A stretch of DNA of 64,000 bases from Chrysemys picta bellii. Taxonomy: Eukaryota; Chordata; Testudines; Emydidae. Numbering within the stretch: position 1 is the first letter of the stretch; every line of letters starts with the position of its first letter. The notes beneath the pieces were generated by a model. It was given only the letters and a program-made list of their open reading frames with translations. It did not search any database and was not told the DNA's origin. Where the stretch lies: NCBI RefSeq assembly GCF_011386835.1, contig NC_088792.1, positions 62,789,287 to 62,853,286 on the forward strand, given 5' to 3'. Of the stretch, positions 1-11,000 are shown piece by piece. The translations under genes and the position numbers were made by a program.

Positions 1-640
1 ACTACCCCCAGCTGAAAGACTACCCTGGCCAGATCTGGGGTAACGACAGCAGTGCGGGCCCAGCAGTATCGCGGTTGGAGGTACCAGGAAGACAAAACCC
101 CGCGGTCCCAATTGTACGACCTCATCCATCTCGCATGAAAGTGGTTGCAAACAGAGTCCCAGAGTCCGGAAGAGATACTAGCGGTTCTGGTCATCGACCG
201 ATACATGAGGGGACTACCACCAGACCTTCGTGCCTGGGTAAGCCAGAACGAACCCTCCACCTATGATGAGGTTGTCGCCCTGGTAGAGAGGCGAAGGACA
301 GCGAGGGAGCTGATCCGACCAGTTAAGGAAGAGGCACACCCGGTTAAACTAGCAGCACCAAGCCCTAAAGTTCGGGTGACTGGGCCACCAGGAGGGCCCA
401 GGTGGAAAAAAAGAGAGGCTGAAGGCCCATCAGAGGCCACAAAGAGTCGGAGCACTGAGGGAGAAGAGGATCGTGATGTTAGACTGCCCAAACCAAGAGA
501 CCGGGGAACGCCTAGAGCTCCATACAGATGTTATGCCTGCGGGGAGTGGGGACACATAGCTGCACAGTGTCCCAATGCTGAGGAGCCTATGCAGTGTAAC
601 CTGGGGAACTGGGTAGATCCATGTTCCCTAATCCACCTTG
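1..640 (+). pseudogene. gag remnant with SCAN-like capsid end and zinc knuckle
   Basis: The reading frame through TTG at 145 encodes SPEEILAVLVIDRYMRGL followed by LRAWVSQNEP and an EVVALVE stretch. This is the pattern of the second half of a SCAN domain, which is thought to derive from Gmr1-like gag. Upstream residues in the same frame (from about 90) also look capsid-like but are cut by TGA at 136-138, where neighbouring residues suggest a lost tryptophan codon. A basic, charged linker follows, then a CCHC knuckle, C-Y-A-C-G-E-W-G-H-I-A-A-Q-C, at 529-570. Gag packages element RNA. No intact start is visible. Confidence 0.85.
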
Positions 641-649
641 TGGGGGTCT

Positions 650-1000
650 CACTAACCCCACATATGTATACCAGACCAGTGAAACTAAATGGGGTAGGGA
701 CCACGGCACTGGTTGATTCGGGGAATGCTATCACGCTTATCTCAGGGAAGCTCGTGAAGCATAGTCAACTGCTGCAGGTTAAACGTATGGGGATAACATG
801 TGTCCATGGGACAGTTAGTTACTACCCCACCATCCCAGTAAAAATCGAGATCCAAGGGAACACTACTGAGGTAGCAGCAGGTGTAGTCACTAAACTCCCA
901 TACCCGGTGCTCATAGGGAGGGACTTCCCAGGGTTTGGAAACGTACTCCCAGTAGGGGGATTGGAGAAAGATGGGAACCCTAAAATTGGTGAGGCATCCA
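650..1000 (+). pseudogene. retroviral-type aspartic protease domain
   Basis: The frame continues from gag without interruption. ALVDSGNAITLIS at about 706-744 holds the catalytic D-S-G (Asp codon 715-717) and the hydrophobic turn after it. PYPVLIGRDFPGF near 898-936 matches the late I-G-R-D strand of retropepsins. The domain would process the Gag-Pol polyprotein as a dimer. About 400 bp of charged linker (1000-1400) separates it from integrase. This segment is open but belongs to a disrupted element. Confidence 0.8.
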
Positions 1001-1399
1001 CAGCAGACTGTCAACCCCCAATCTTCTCTGAAATATCCCCAGATTTGTTCTCCACTCCCAGACAGGGTAGAAAGACAAAAAGGGAAAGAAGGGCAGCTAA
1101 GGCCTTGGAAACCCGAATACTAACCCAAAGCCAGAGGGTCGCTCTTGTAGATAGGCGGACCCGTGCAGCTGAAAAGGAGGACACGCAGGAGGGAGAAGCA
1201 CCTGAGTCTGACCCCTACCCTAATGCTTTTGAACCAGTAGAGGCAACAGAGACTGGGGCCCTAGATCTTGGGCAGATTAGCCCCGGGAGAGGAAATTTTG
1301 GACGGGACCAAGCAGAAGACCCAAGGTACGACAATAGTAGGAAGGAGGTGACTGAAATAGATGGGGTCCCCGTGGAAGGGAAAACCCAGGGACCAGGAC

Positions 1400-2500
1400 C
1401 CTACTTCATAATGAAGAAGGATCTCTTATACCGGGTTGCACCAGTACAGGGGCAGAAGGTACAGCAGATGCTAGTACCTCAAAAACACCAGAATGCTGTA
1501 TTAAGTCTTGCTCATAGTCCTCTTTTTGGGGGGCATTTGGGGGTAGAGAAGACCCTGGCACGAGTCCTACGATGGTTCTTCTGGCCCGGAGTACATGAAG
1601 AAGTGCGGAGGTACTGTGCCTCCTGCCCGGAGTGTCAGCTGCACAGTCCCCGTCCCCACTTGAGGGCACCTTTAGTAACCCCGTCCCAGCATAGAGGTCC
1701 CCTTCGAGCGAATAGCCAGGGACCTAGTGGGACCCCTGGAGAAGACAGCTCGGGGCCACCAATATATACTTGTTGTTTTGGACTATGCTACTCGCTACCC
1801 AGAAGCCGTCCCCCTGCGGAACATGGCCTCTAAAACTATAGCCAAAGAGCTGGTGGGGATCTTTGCCCGAATGGGGCTACCGAAGGAGATATTAACCGAT
1901 CAAGGAACCCCATTTATGTCGAAGCTAATGAAGGACCTCTGTAGGCTGCTCCATATACATACCCTGAGAACTTCGGTCTACCATCCGCAGACTGATGGGT
2001 TGGTAGAAAGGTTTAACCGAACTCTCAAGGCTATGATAAGGAAGGTGATAAGTCGGGACGGGAAGGATTGGGACACCCTACTACCCTACCTTATGTTCGC
2101 TATCCAGGAGGTACCGCGGGCCTCAACTGGGTTTTCCCCCCTCGAGTTATTATACGGGCGTCACCACCGTGGCATACTAGATATCGCCAAAGACATCTGG
2201 GAAGAGGAACCCAATGAGGGGAGAAATATAATAGAGCATGTAATGCAGATGCGAGACCGGATAGCCCGGGTTACCCCTATTGTACGGGAACATTTGGAGA
2301 AGGCATAGGAGGCCCAGTGAACCCATTACAATCGCCAGGCAAAAGTGCGACAGTTCCAACCAGGGGATCGGGTTATAGTGTTGGTACCCACGGCAGAAAG
2401 CAAGCTTCTGGCCCAATGACAGGGGCCCTATGAGGTGGTTGAACCCGTGGGGGAAGTAACCTACAAGATGTGGCAGCCAGGATGCAGAAAACAAGAACAG
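1400..2500 (+). pseudogene. integrase, placed upstream of reverse transcriptase
   Basis: The zinc-binding region starts near 1400: His codons at 1512 and 1533 (H-SPLFGG-H) and the C-A-S-C-P-E-C cluster near 1612-1640. The frame changes by one base between about 1660 and 1690; the next open stretch shows the DDE core with VVLDYATRYPEAV, ILTDQGTPF and a final Glu in DGLVERFNR. Stops follow at 2306-2308 and 2318-2320, and a third at 2417-2419 just before the GPY/F module (QGPYEVV). All three catalytic acids remain, but a full protein cannot be made. The integrase would insert element cDNA. Confidence 0.88.
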
Positions 2501-2559
2501 TTTTATCACGTTAACCTTCTGAAACCCTGGCATGCCCAAGAGGCGTGCACAATGGTCCA

Positions 2560-4048
2560 AAAAGACCTAACCCAGGAAAACAAGCCTTCCAAACAGGTGA
2601 GAGTGTCTCCCGATTTAACACCAGACCAGAAGAATGAGGTGTCTGAGATGATCTTCCGGAACCAAGATGTGTTCTTGACAAAACCAGGTCGAACAACCAA
2701 GACATATCACCACATCGTCACCAACCCTGGGGCCAGAGTAACAATGAGGCCCTATTGGGTGCGAGCGGCAAAAAGGGAGGAAATAAAAGCAGAAGTAAAA
2801 AAAATGCTGGAGTTGGGGATCATCGAAGAATCCCACAGTCAGTGGTCCAGCCCAATCGTGCTAATGCCCAAACCTGATGGCACCACAAGATTTTGCAATG
2901 ACTTCCGGCGACTAAATGAAGTATCCCAGTTTGACGCGTACCCCATACCTCGCATAGGTGAGCTAGTGGACCGTCTGGGTAATACCCGGTACTTGACTAC
3001 CCTAGACTTGACAAAGGGGTATTGGCAGATTCCCCTTGCAGAAGACGCAAAGGAAAAGACTGCGTTCTCTACACCAGAGGGTCTTTTTCAATATACTGTC
3101 CTCCCTTTTGGACTACATGGGGCCCCAGCTACCTTCCAGTGCCTCATGGACAAGCTATTATGCCTGCATAACAGTTATGCTGCTGCCTACTTGGACGATG
3201 TGGTCATTCATACCCCAGACTGGGAAACCCACCTGGAGAAGGTGGAGGCAGTCCTCAATACCTTCAGGCGAGCTGGCCTTACAGCAAACCCTGCCAAGTG
3301 CGCTGTAAGGTTTACAGAGGCCAAATATCTTGGCTACATTGTGGGGAAAGGTCTGCTAAAACCCCAAGTGAACAAGTTAGAAGTCATCCAAACTTGGCCC
3401 CGACCAAGTCGCAAGAAACAAGTCCGGGTGTTCCTAGGTGTAGTGGGGTATTACCGACGATTTATCCCCCACTTTGCCACAAGGGCAAGCCACCTGACAG
3501 ACCTAGTGAAACCCCGTGGACCTGATCTGGTGAGATGGTCTGACGCAGCAGAGGAAGCATTCACAGACCTACGGACTGCCCTCTGCAGTAACCCCGTACT
3601 GATAGCCCCTGATTTCACCAAGGAGTTCATCCTGCAGACGGATGCATCGGAAGTAGGGTTGGGGGCCGTTCTATCACAGATGGTCGGGGAGGAGGAACAC
3701 CCAATTCTATACCTCAGTCGGAAACTCCTTCCAAGGGAACAAAAATATGCAGTGGTGGAGAGAGAATGCCTCGCTGTAAAATGGGCCATGGAAACATTGC
3801 GCTACTACCTGCTTGGGCGCAGATTTGTCCTCGTGACTGACCATGGCCCTCTTCAATGGATGCAGCGGAACAAGGAGAACAACACAAGGGTGACCAGATG
3901 GTTCTTATCCCTTCAACCCTTCCAGTTCCATGTGCAACACAGAGCAGGGAGCCATCATGGCAACGCCGATGGCTTGTCACGTGTGCACTGTCTGGCGTCC
4001 CAAGCTGCCGAACCCCTTGGCGTTGTGCAGGGGGGGAGGGATATGTGA
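2560..4048 (+). pseudogene. reverse transcriptase and RNase H, open segment of broken pol
   Basis: This stretch is open from the TGA at 2417-2419 to its stop at 4046-4048. Reverse transcriptase motifs in order: IVLMPKPDGTTRFC, TTLDLTKGYWQIPL, VLPFGLHGAPATFQ, and the catalytic YLDD at 3188-3199. RNase H follows with QTDASEVGLGAVLS, the VERECLAVKW Glu, LVTDHGPLQWM and a terminal GNADGLSR. The stop codon lies inside the first bases of the 3' LTR, so pol ends exactly at the LTR border. No integrase follows RNase H, which confirms the unusual order. Confidence 0.9.
4030..4041 (+). other. polypurine tract
   Basis: A G-rich purine run lies just before the 3' LTR, at the expected place for the plus-strand primer of reverse transcription. 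It overlaps the last codons of pol. Confidence 0.75.
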
Positions 4049-4710
4049 CAGATCCAGACCAGTGGGGTAAAGGAGTCTGGTAGAGGGAAAATATACTGGT
4101 CACTGGATGAATAGTTTTCTGTTCCCTGAGTGACCAGAGCAGGGGCTGCACTAGAGTAATCAGGAACCTGCTAGAACCAGTTAAGGCAGGCAGGCTAATT
4201 AGGACACCTGGAGCCAATTAAGAAGAAGCTGCTAGAATCAATTAAGGCAGGCTAATTAGGGCATCTGGGTTTTAAAAGGAGCTCACTTCAGTTTGTGGTG
4301 CGAGTGTGAGGAGCTGGGAGCAAGAGGCGCAAGGAGCTGAGAGTGAGAGGGTGTGCTGCTGGAGGACTGAGGAGCACAAGCATTATCAGACACCAGGAGG
4401 AAGGTCCTGTGGTGAGACTAAGGAAGGTGTTTGGAGGAGGCCATGGGGAAGTAGCCCAGGGAGTTGTAGCTGTCATGCAGCTGTTACAGGAGGCACTATA
4501 GACAGCTGCAGTCCACAGGGCCCTGGGCTGGAACTCGAAGTAGAGGGCGGGCCTGGGTTTCCCCCAAACCTCCCAATTGACCTGGACTGTGGGTTCTTCC
4601 AGAGGGGAAGGTCTCTGGGCTGTTCACCAATCCACATGGTGAATCTCTGAGGCAAGAAAATCCGCCAATAAGCGCAGGACCCACCAAGATAGAGGAGGAA
4701 CTTTGTCACA
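4044..4710 (+). mobile_element. 3' LTR of the Gmr1-like element
   Basis: The LTR begins TGTGACA and ends TGTCACA, a perfect 7-bp terminal inverted repeat of TG...CA type, giving 667 bp. A TATA-like TTTTAAAA lies at 4270-4277. Two imperfect copies of a roughly 40-bp block, 61 bp apart, occupy the promoter-proximal half (4170-4211 and 4231-4268). An AATAAA at 4735-4740 lies outside this LTR. An alternative end at 4757 (TCACA) gives a shorter terminal match, so 4710 is preferred. Confidence 0.8.
4170..4268 (+). repeat. imperfect tandem duplication inside the LTR
   Basis: Both units begin GCTAGAA, run through TTAAGGCAGG and GGCTAATTAGG, and end CTGG. The second lacks a 4-bp CAGG duplication seen in the first. 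They sit just upstream of the TATA-like site, a usual place for LTR enhancer repeats. Confidence 0.7.
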
Positions 4711-4782
4711 CTGTGTATACTTTACTTCTGAAATAATAAACCTATTCTTATCTCACAATGACTGTTCCATGTTTTCCAACAG

Positions 4783-5010
4783 AATGTTCATCTAGTAGCC
4801 AAGTGGTTGGGGACCTTAGAGAAACTCCTTGAACAATACAGCAAGGGAAGCCACTCTGATTTCCGGGTCTTTATTAGTGCTGAACCAGCTCCAACCCCAG
4901 AAGAACACATCATCCCTCAAGGAATTCTAGAAAACTCAATTAAAATTACCAGTGAACCCCCTACTGGGGTGCTAGCTAATTTGCATGCTGCCCTCTACAA
5001 CTTTGACCAG
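4783..5010 (+). CDS. DNAH11: DNAH11 exon (AAA6 region)
   Basis: This exon has 76 codons, phase 0 at both ends, acceptor AACAG and donor GTAAGA. It encodes [25 protein letters not shown] and [18 protein letters not shown], the conserved lead-in to the AAA6 lid of axonemal dyneins. Only 72 bp of native intron separate it from the upstream Gypsy LTR. YTNAY-type branch-point candidates lie at about 4755 and 4762. Confidence 0.93.
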
Positions 5011-8000
5011 GTAAGAACAACATTTACATAATCTATGGGTTTGGGCTTTTTAATTACTACAAACTTTTGTAAATAACTGGTCTACCAGGGCTGGGAGCTT
5101 GTTGCTGGGGTCACGGTATCCATTCCATATGAAAACAAAGGTCACAGAAGGCTAACCAGCTCTGCCCTATCCTGCCTTGTAATCAATTTCCCATCATCAT
5201 GGGGCAAAGTGCTTCAGATACTATCCCTGATTGTATTTCCCAGTATTGGGTAATGGAGCAGTATAGGGTTAACTAACACAATGCTTTCCTTTTGTCAGTC
5301 AGGGAAGCAGCACATCAGACATGTAGCTGTATTGGCCACCTCAACATCAGAGAAATGTCGTGGCCCTGCATTTGATACTCTGCCTCCCAACTAGTGATCT
5401 AAGAGTGCCATGTCAGCTCCCCCTTTCCTACCATGATGTCTTCCAACCCATGACAGTTCCCCCACCGCTGCAAATTCCTGCCACTGCCTGTTAAATATAA
5501 TCTTCCCACCCCTATTATTATTAGTAGTAGAAGTAGTAGTATTTTTAATTCTCACAAAGGGATTGTATAGCCCAAATCATGGTGGTGTATCCTTCTCTAT
5601 TATCAGTAGGTACCATGTGTCCATCAATCTTTTTTCCTTGGTAGCCCTAGCCCAGATCTGGTGATTTTCAGAACATACCCAACTATTTTCCCAAGCTCTT
5701 CCGGAGGTGGATGGATGAGTTGATTGAGGGTGATTTGAGGGAGCAGGGCGGCTGGTTGGGTGATAGGATGTTGGAAAGAGGCAGGAAGGACTTTTCTTCT
5801 TTGGTTAGATCTACGAGTGTCACTGTATCTGGACACCCTACTTTTTTTTTTTAAGTGGATATTATGTAATGCATGTTTGTTCCAGCAGCACATTAAGAAA
5901 GGACTGGCTTAACGAGCCACTTGCAGAGTCCCCCAGTGTCTGGGATTCCCCAGATGTTGAAGAGTCTCCACACTGATTGCTACAATACTTCAACACACTA
6001 GGCATAGCTGCCTAGTGTGTCAAACAGCCCCGGGGCAATTGGCAGCCAGCATAATGTAAACCTTGCGACTGACATGTACCATGCACATGCACATGCTGAG
6101 CAGACAAAGACCGTCTGAGCATCAGGCATGTATGTAAGTGGGACTTTGCACAGTTCAGGTGGCACAAAGTATGTATTCTGGCCACAGTTGGTCAAGTTCC
6201 CCTTGTACAAGGAAAAGTCCACAGGCAAAAATCTAGCTTGTACAGTGGGACTGGCTCCTGTGCCAGCCACTCCACCACTTCCTCAGGCATGGGGGAAACA
6301 GTTAGCTGCTGTGATAGTAAATTGGTATTACTGTAGATTGTTTAACTGAAAGGCATGTGAATGGCGATCTATTTCAATGTAACAGCAATTCTGGGTCTCG
6401 AAAAGTTTGTATATTTCTTAATTTACATAAATTCACCTAAATTATAGAAACTCAAACTACATAAATTAAATTTCAATAAGACCTATTAATAATCTCTACA
6501 ATGAAATCTCCAGGTAATTTTTTTAAACCTCAGTCTTGTTCCTTTTTAAATATGGTGAATATTATTTTCTTTTATGATGATGAAGCAAAAACCCTTATTT
6601 CCTTACAGATGAATTCTAAGGTTGATGAATTAGATACTTAAGATGAATCATCTCTTTCACTTGCCTTTAATGTTAATATTTGTAACATTCTTGATCATCC
6701 ATGTTAATGTATATGCCATAAGCCAGCAATATGACTGCAAATTGACAGAAAACAGTATTGTTATATGCAATATCTTGACTCTCTTATTGTTAGCCTCTAT
6801 GATTAATTTTATTATTTATTGTAACTTCAAGTTCATTTAGTGGCCTTTTTCTTTAGTTTTGAGTCTGATTGTAATATTACAGTCTTTTTTTGCAAACCAA
6901 CTGTTTTGACTCTATTTTGAAACTATAAAAAAAAACTGTCTCGCAAAGAAAGAAAACCCAACAAAATATATATACCCAATTTATTAGTTGTCCCACTTCT
7001 CCCCAAAAGAAAAGCCTTAGTGAAGAATTTGATCTTACTCTAAAAATAGTGTTGGCTGAGTAGACAATATTTATGAACATTTGCTCCATTCTAAATGACT
7101 CTTAGGTTGGACCATGTCCAGCCCTTTTAATTTGCTGGCACAACATGGGTTTTTTTTTTTAGCATAAATGTTTAGGGACTGGCTGCATACCTTTTTTATG
7201 AATTCCTGTTCTTGTATACAAATAAGGGTATTTGCTGTTTGATGTTGGTCTTTCATTATTCACCTGTATACAAATTTTTTTGTAAAACTGCTGGGAAGGA
7301 GAGAACGAAGAGGAAGCAATGGCCAACTGCCTCAGGGCCTTGCCAGCAGGGAGATATAAGGGGAAAAGGGGCTTAAGAATGGGGGAATAGCATTCCTTGG
7401 TGTTCACTCCACAACCTATTTCTCCCTTGACATCCCGTTCCTCTTGGAGTCTGTTACTCTGGGAGGACTTGTAGATCACTTTCCAGTTTCAGTTCAGGAC
7501 TGCCCTTCTACAAATGGATAAGCTGTGGATATAGAATCAAGCTCATCCATCTCATTGAAATGTGCCAAGGTAAAGACTATTATAACTGTATGTACTTATT
7601 ATTCTAGTGATTCAAATATTTGATGTGCAAGAATTTTGTCTCTAGCACACAGGAAGGCAGGGCCTGAAGTTATTTGCCTTGATAAAAATGAGGCATGATG
7701 GTGAAAATTTTAAGTACCACTTTTCTAAGGAACCCCTTTGGGCAGCACAGAATACAGAGAGCTCCACATCAGATTTTCTGGGCCAGAGAAATGGTGGTTA
7801 TGATGTGAGGGCGGCAGAGGAGATGAAGGAGAAGGATTCCATGGGGAAATAATCGTGTGTACTCTTGGCTAAGCAGACAGTTTTTATAGTGGCAATTTTT
7901 GTTGTACAACTATATAGTTGTTTATAATACATCATCACAGCATTTTTTTTTTTTTTTTAGTAGAAAGCTGAACTATATCGGTGAAGACTGATTTTAGCAA

Positions 8001-11000
8001 AAGCATGTCGCACGGAGTTGTTTAGCTAAAATATTACTGATTGAGGGTGACTTTTTCAAAAATGGGAAATGCTGTTATGCCTAGGAGGGTTCTTTATCTG
8101 AAATGTGAATCTTAAAGCTGGCACAAAGGAGAAATTATTGCAACTTCGATTTTCTGACACCTTAATTCATCCTGGGATATTTAAAAGGCGTCTAGTAAGA
8201 AATAGTTCTCATATAGACAGGACAGCCTGGAATTTGAAGAGATACTTTTAATTTAACTCTGTTCCAAATTAAAATATGGCTCACTTGTTTTTTAAAGATT
8301 TGAACTGGATTATCAATTTCTAATGGTGAGATTTTCAATAGGAAACTCTAGTTGTATTTTCTTATGGTTGTCATTCAATGGTGGTTGAGGCAAACTTTTG
8401 CACTATAGACTCTTTGGCAGATATATCAAGACTAAATTAAGTACTTACTGTCATTATTATGTTTCTTGTAAGTTATTTGAGATTTCAATAGGAGCAACTG
8501 CAGTTTTAAAAAAATATTCATTACACTATAGCCAGCCGTAGGTAGGACAAATTTTGTGTTGTGTGGATTTCTATATGAGGGTCAGGAAGATTGAGTCCGA
8601 TTCATAAATCCTATTCTAATATTGTATTTCTGATTATTTAATTCACTAATTTGGCCAGAAGAAATTTTGTTATAGGACTTGATGCTCCCCACCATGAGAT
8701 GTCTCCCAGTCTGTGTGGGGAAAACATGTTCTCCTGCTCACAATTTCCTACTCATTCTTCCATTGGGGAAGCTGATTTGCCTTGACAGCCAGAGATTTAG
8801 CCCCCAGAAATTTTGTATACCTAAGATGTATATGTATATCAAAAATCAATTGTAATATTAATTACTTCTTACACACAATTATGGCAATTCAAAAGAGTTT
8901 GGGGGCACAAGGAATGTCGATTCAGTATCATACTTTAGAAAAATATTTTAAAGTTTGACTCAGGAACTTAAAAAAAAGAAGCTGTACAGAAACTCCTGTT
9001 TCCAAGTTTCTGTCAATGAAGACTAAAGAAAACAATTAAATTACAACTACCAAACATATCTTTTTTTGGAAAAGGCACATAAAATCTGAGCGAGATTGAT
9101 AACTTCTCTATGGAATTTTAAACTACTCTATAGAATTCTATAGTAGGAATACCATTCTCTGTTAGATTGTCTTTAAGGTGGTCTATTTTTTATAAAATAG
9201 ATCCTCTATTTAAATTATATGATTTTTAAGTAATAAAAATCATATATAAAAAAAACTTATTTAATTTCTATAGTCTAATTGGGTTAAATCCTATTAAATT
9301 CTATAGGCCTCTTCCATAAGGGCAGTACAGTGCTCCTTCTTATATAAAAAGATAAATTATCTGGTCAACAATTCTGTTTAACTATAATAAAAAGTATATA
9401 GAGTGAAAAATACTTAGGCTCCAATCTTGCAAACACCGCTCCATTTGCTTAACTTCAAATGTGTGAGTAGTCCCATTGGCCCAAGTAAGGCAACTACGCC
9501 TATAACGTAATGGTCATTGAATAAAAACATTGCTTTTCTTCTTTGGCAGGATACACTTGAATTGTGCTCCAGGGAGACGGAGTTTAAAAGCATACTCTTT
9601 TCTCTGTGCTACTTTCATACTTGTGTGTCTGGGAGGCTCAAGTTTGGACCGCAAGGCTGGAATCGAAGATATCCTTTCAATACTGGAGATCTCACCATTT
9701 GTGTCAATGTCCTCTACAACTATTTAGAGGCACACACTAAAGTAAGAATTAGTGGTCAAGTAACCTCTTACCAAGATTGTTCTGAATCTGTCAGTCTTGG
9801 ATACTGAAGGAGTGGGACATAATTTCTCTGTGCAGCTGTTATTAAAATAGCTTACATTATATGCATCTATTGCTGAGTATGAAAATATACCAGATCAAAG
9901 GTTTTTCAGTAGTGGATGCTTGAACTTCATAATATAGGTCAAACCAGTTCCACATCAGCAGCTTAGCGCAAAAAAAAAAAATGTCCTTCATTATGTTAAC
10001 AAAAACAGTGGTTTACATGTGCATATATGCCAAATTCATTAGGCAGGTAATGAAGCATTTGCACAAATGTAATTACATACAGCAATTCTGACAGTTCATA
10101 ACACTGCATTAATAATCACTACAATTAGTTCTGATGATGGAAGCAATTTACAACACGTCACATGTATAAATAATGGTGCATTTCCTGCATGTGTCATTAT
10201 TATGTATTAAGGATACCACCTTGTTGTGACTTTCTCTGTAATGTTCCCCCGAGTGGAAGTTAAGAGTAGGTGAGTGATTTTATTTCTAAGCGACAGCATA
10301 TTTTACAGTTGTGTGGTTTAAATACTCGGTTAGTGTCATTTTTTAAGTTCTGTAAATCCAAAGCCTGAATAATAGCAATGATTATTCAGCATTTAATGGG
10401 GTAGATAGTAAGTAGGTCCTCTGATACCACCTTTTTCAATAGCTTAGACATTTCAGAGATCAGCAGAGGGTTTTTAAAAAAAATATGTGACATGTTACCT
10501 TCAATGACATACATTTACTTGTGTGTCCCGGTTTGTAGTCATTACATGTATTTGTTCTTGTTTTCCTTTTTTTCTTTTCACTGATGCTTTTTGCTAATAG
10601 GACATGAAATTGAATTCCCTTCATTTGGTATTTAATGTCACATTTGCAATCATTGCTTAATTTTATAGTGATGATTTAACAATGGTTCTCATTTAGAAAA
10701 TGACTCTGTAAAATCAGCTTATTCTAACCCTTATTTTTCTTTACTGACAAATCTCCTTTTCTCTTTAGGCTCTGTTCTTAAAATAACTACTCATAAGCTT
10801 AATAAGTAGCTACTAGTAGCTGAAAGCCATGCTATCGTATAGGTATAATTTATAAAGTCATGTGTGTGTTTAAAAAAAATTAAAAAGAGGCCAAAAATGG
10901 CTGAGAATTTAAAAATTGGTTGGTAACAGACCACAAATCTCAGCAATGATTGAATCTAATGATATTCTAAACAAAAAGAGCTCTCAACCATACTTCTTTT

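Larger units (their letters stand above)
1..4710 (+). mobile_element. Gmr1-like Ty3/Gypsy LTR retrotransposon, 3' part
   Basis: The window opens inside gag. Domain order is SCAN-like capsid end, CCHC zinc knuckle, DSG protease, integrase (zinc-binding part, DDE core, GPY/F module), reverse transcriptase, RNase H, polypurine tract and 3' LTR. Integrase before reverse transcriptase is the Ty1/copia order, yet the enzymes are Gypsy-like; this combination defines the Gmr1-like elements of deuterostomes. The 5' LTR lies outside the window. The copy is dead: an in-frame stop in gag (136-138), a frame change near 1660-1690, and pol stops at 2306-2308, 2318-2320 and 2417-2419. It sits in an intron of DNAH11 in the sense orientation. 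Group assignment rests on gene order and motifs, not on a tree. Confidence 0.9.

Noticed and set aside
4711..4757. LTR end at 4757 (TCACA) instead of 4710
   Set aside because: The 4710 end gives a 7-bp perfect inverted match (TGTGACA/TGTCACA) against 5 bp for 4757, so the AATAAA at 4735 is taken as intron sequence.
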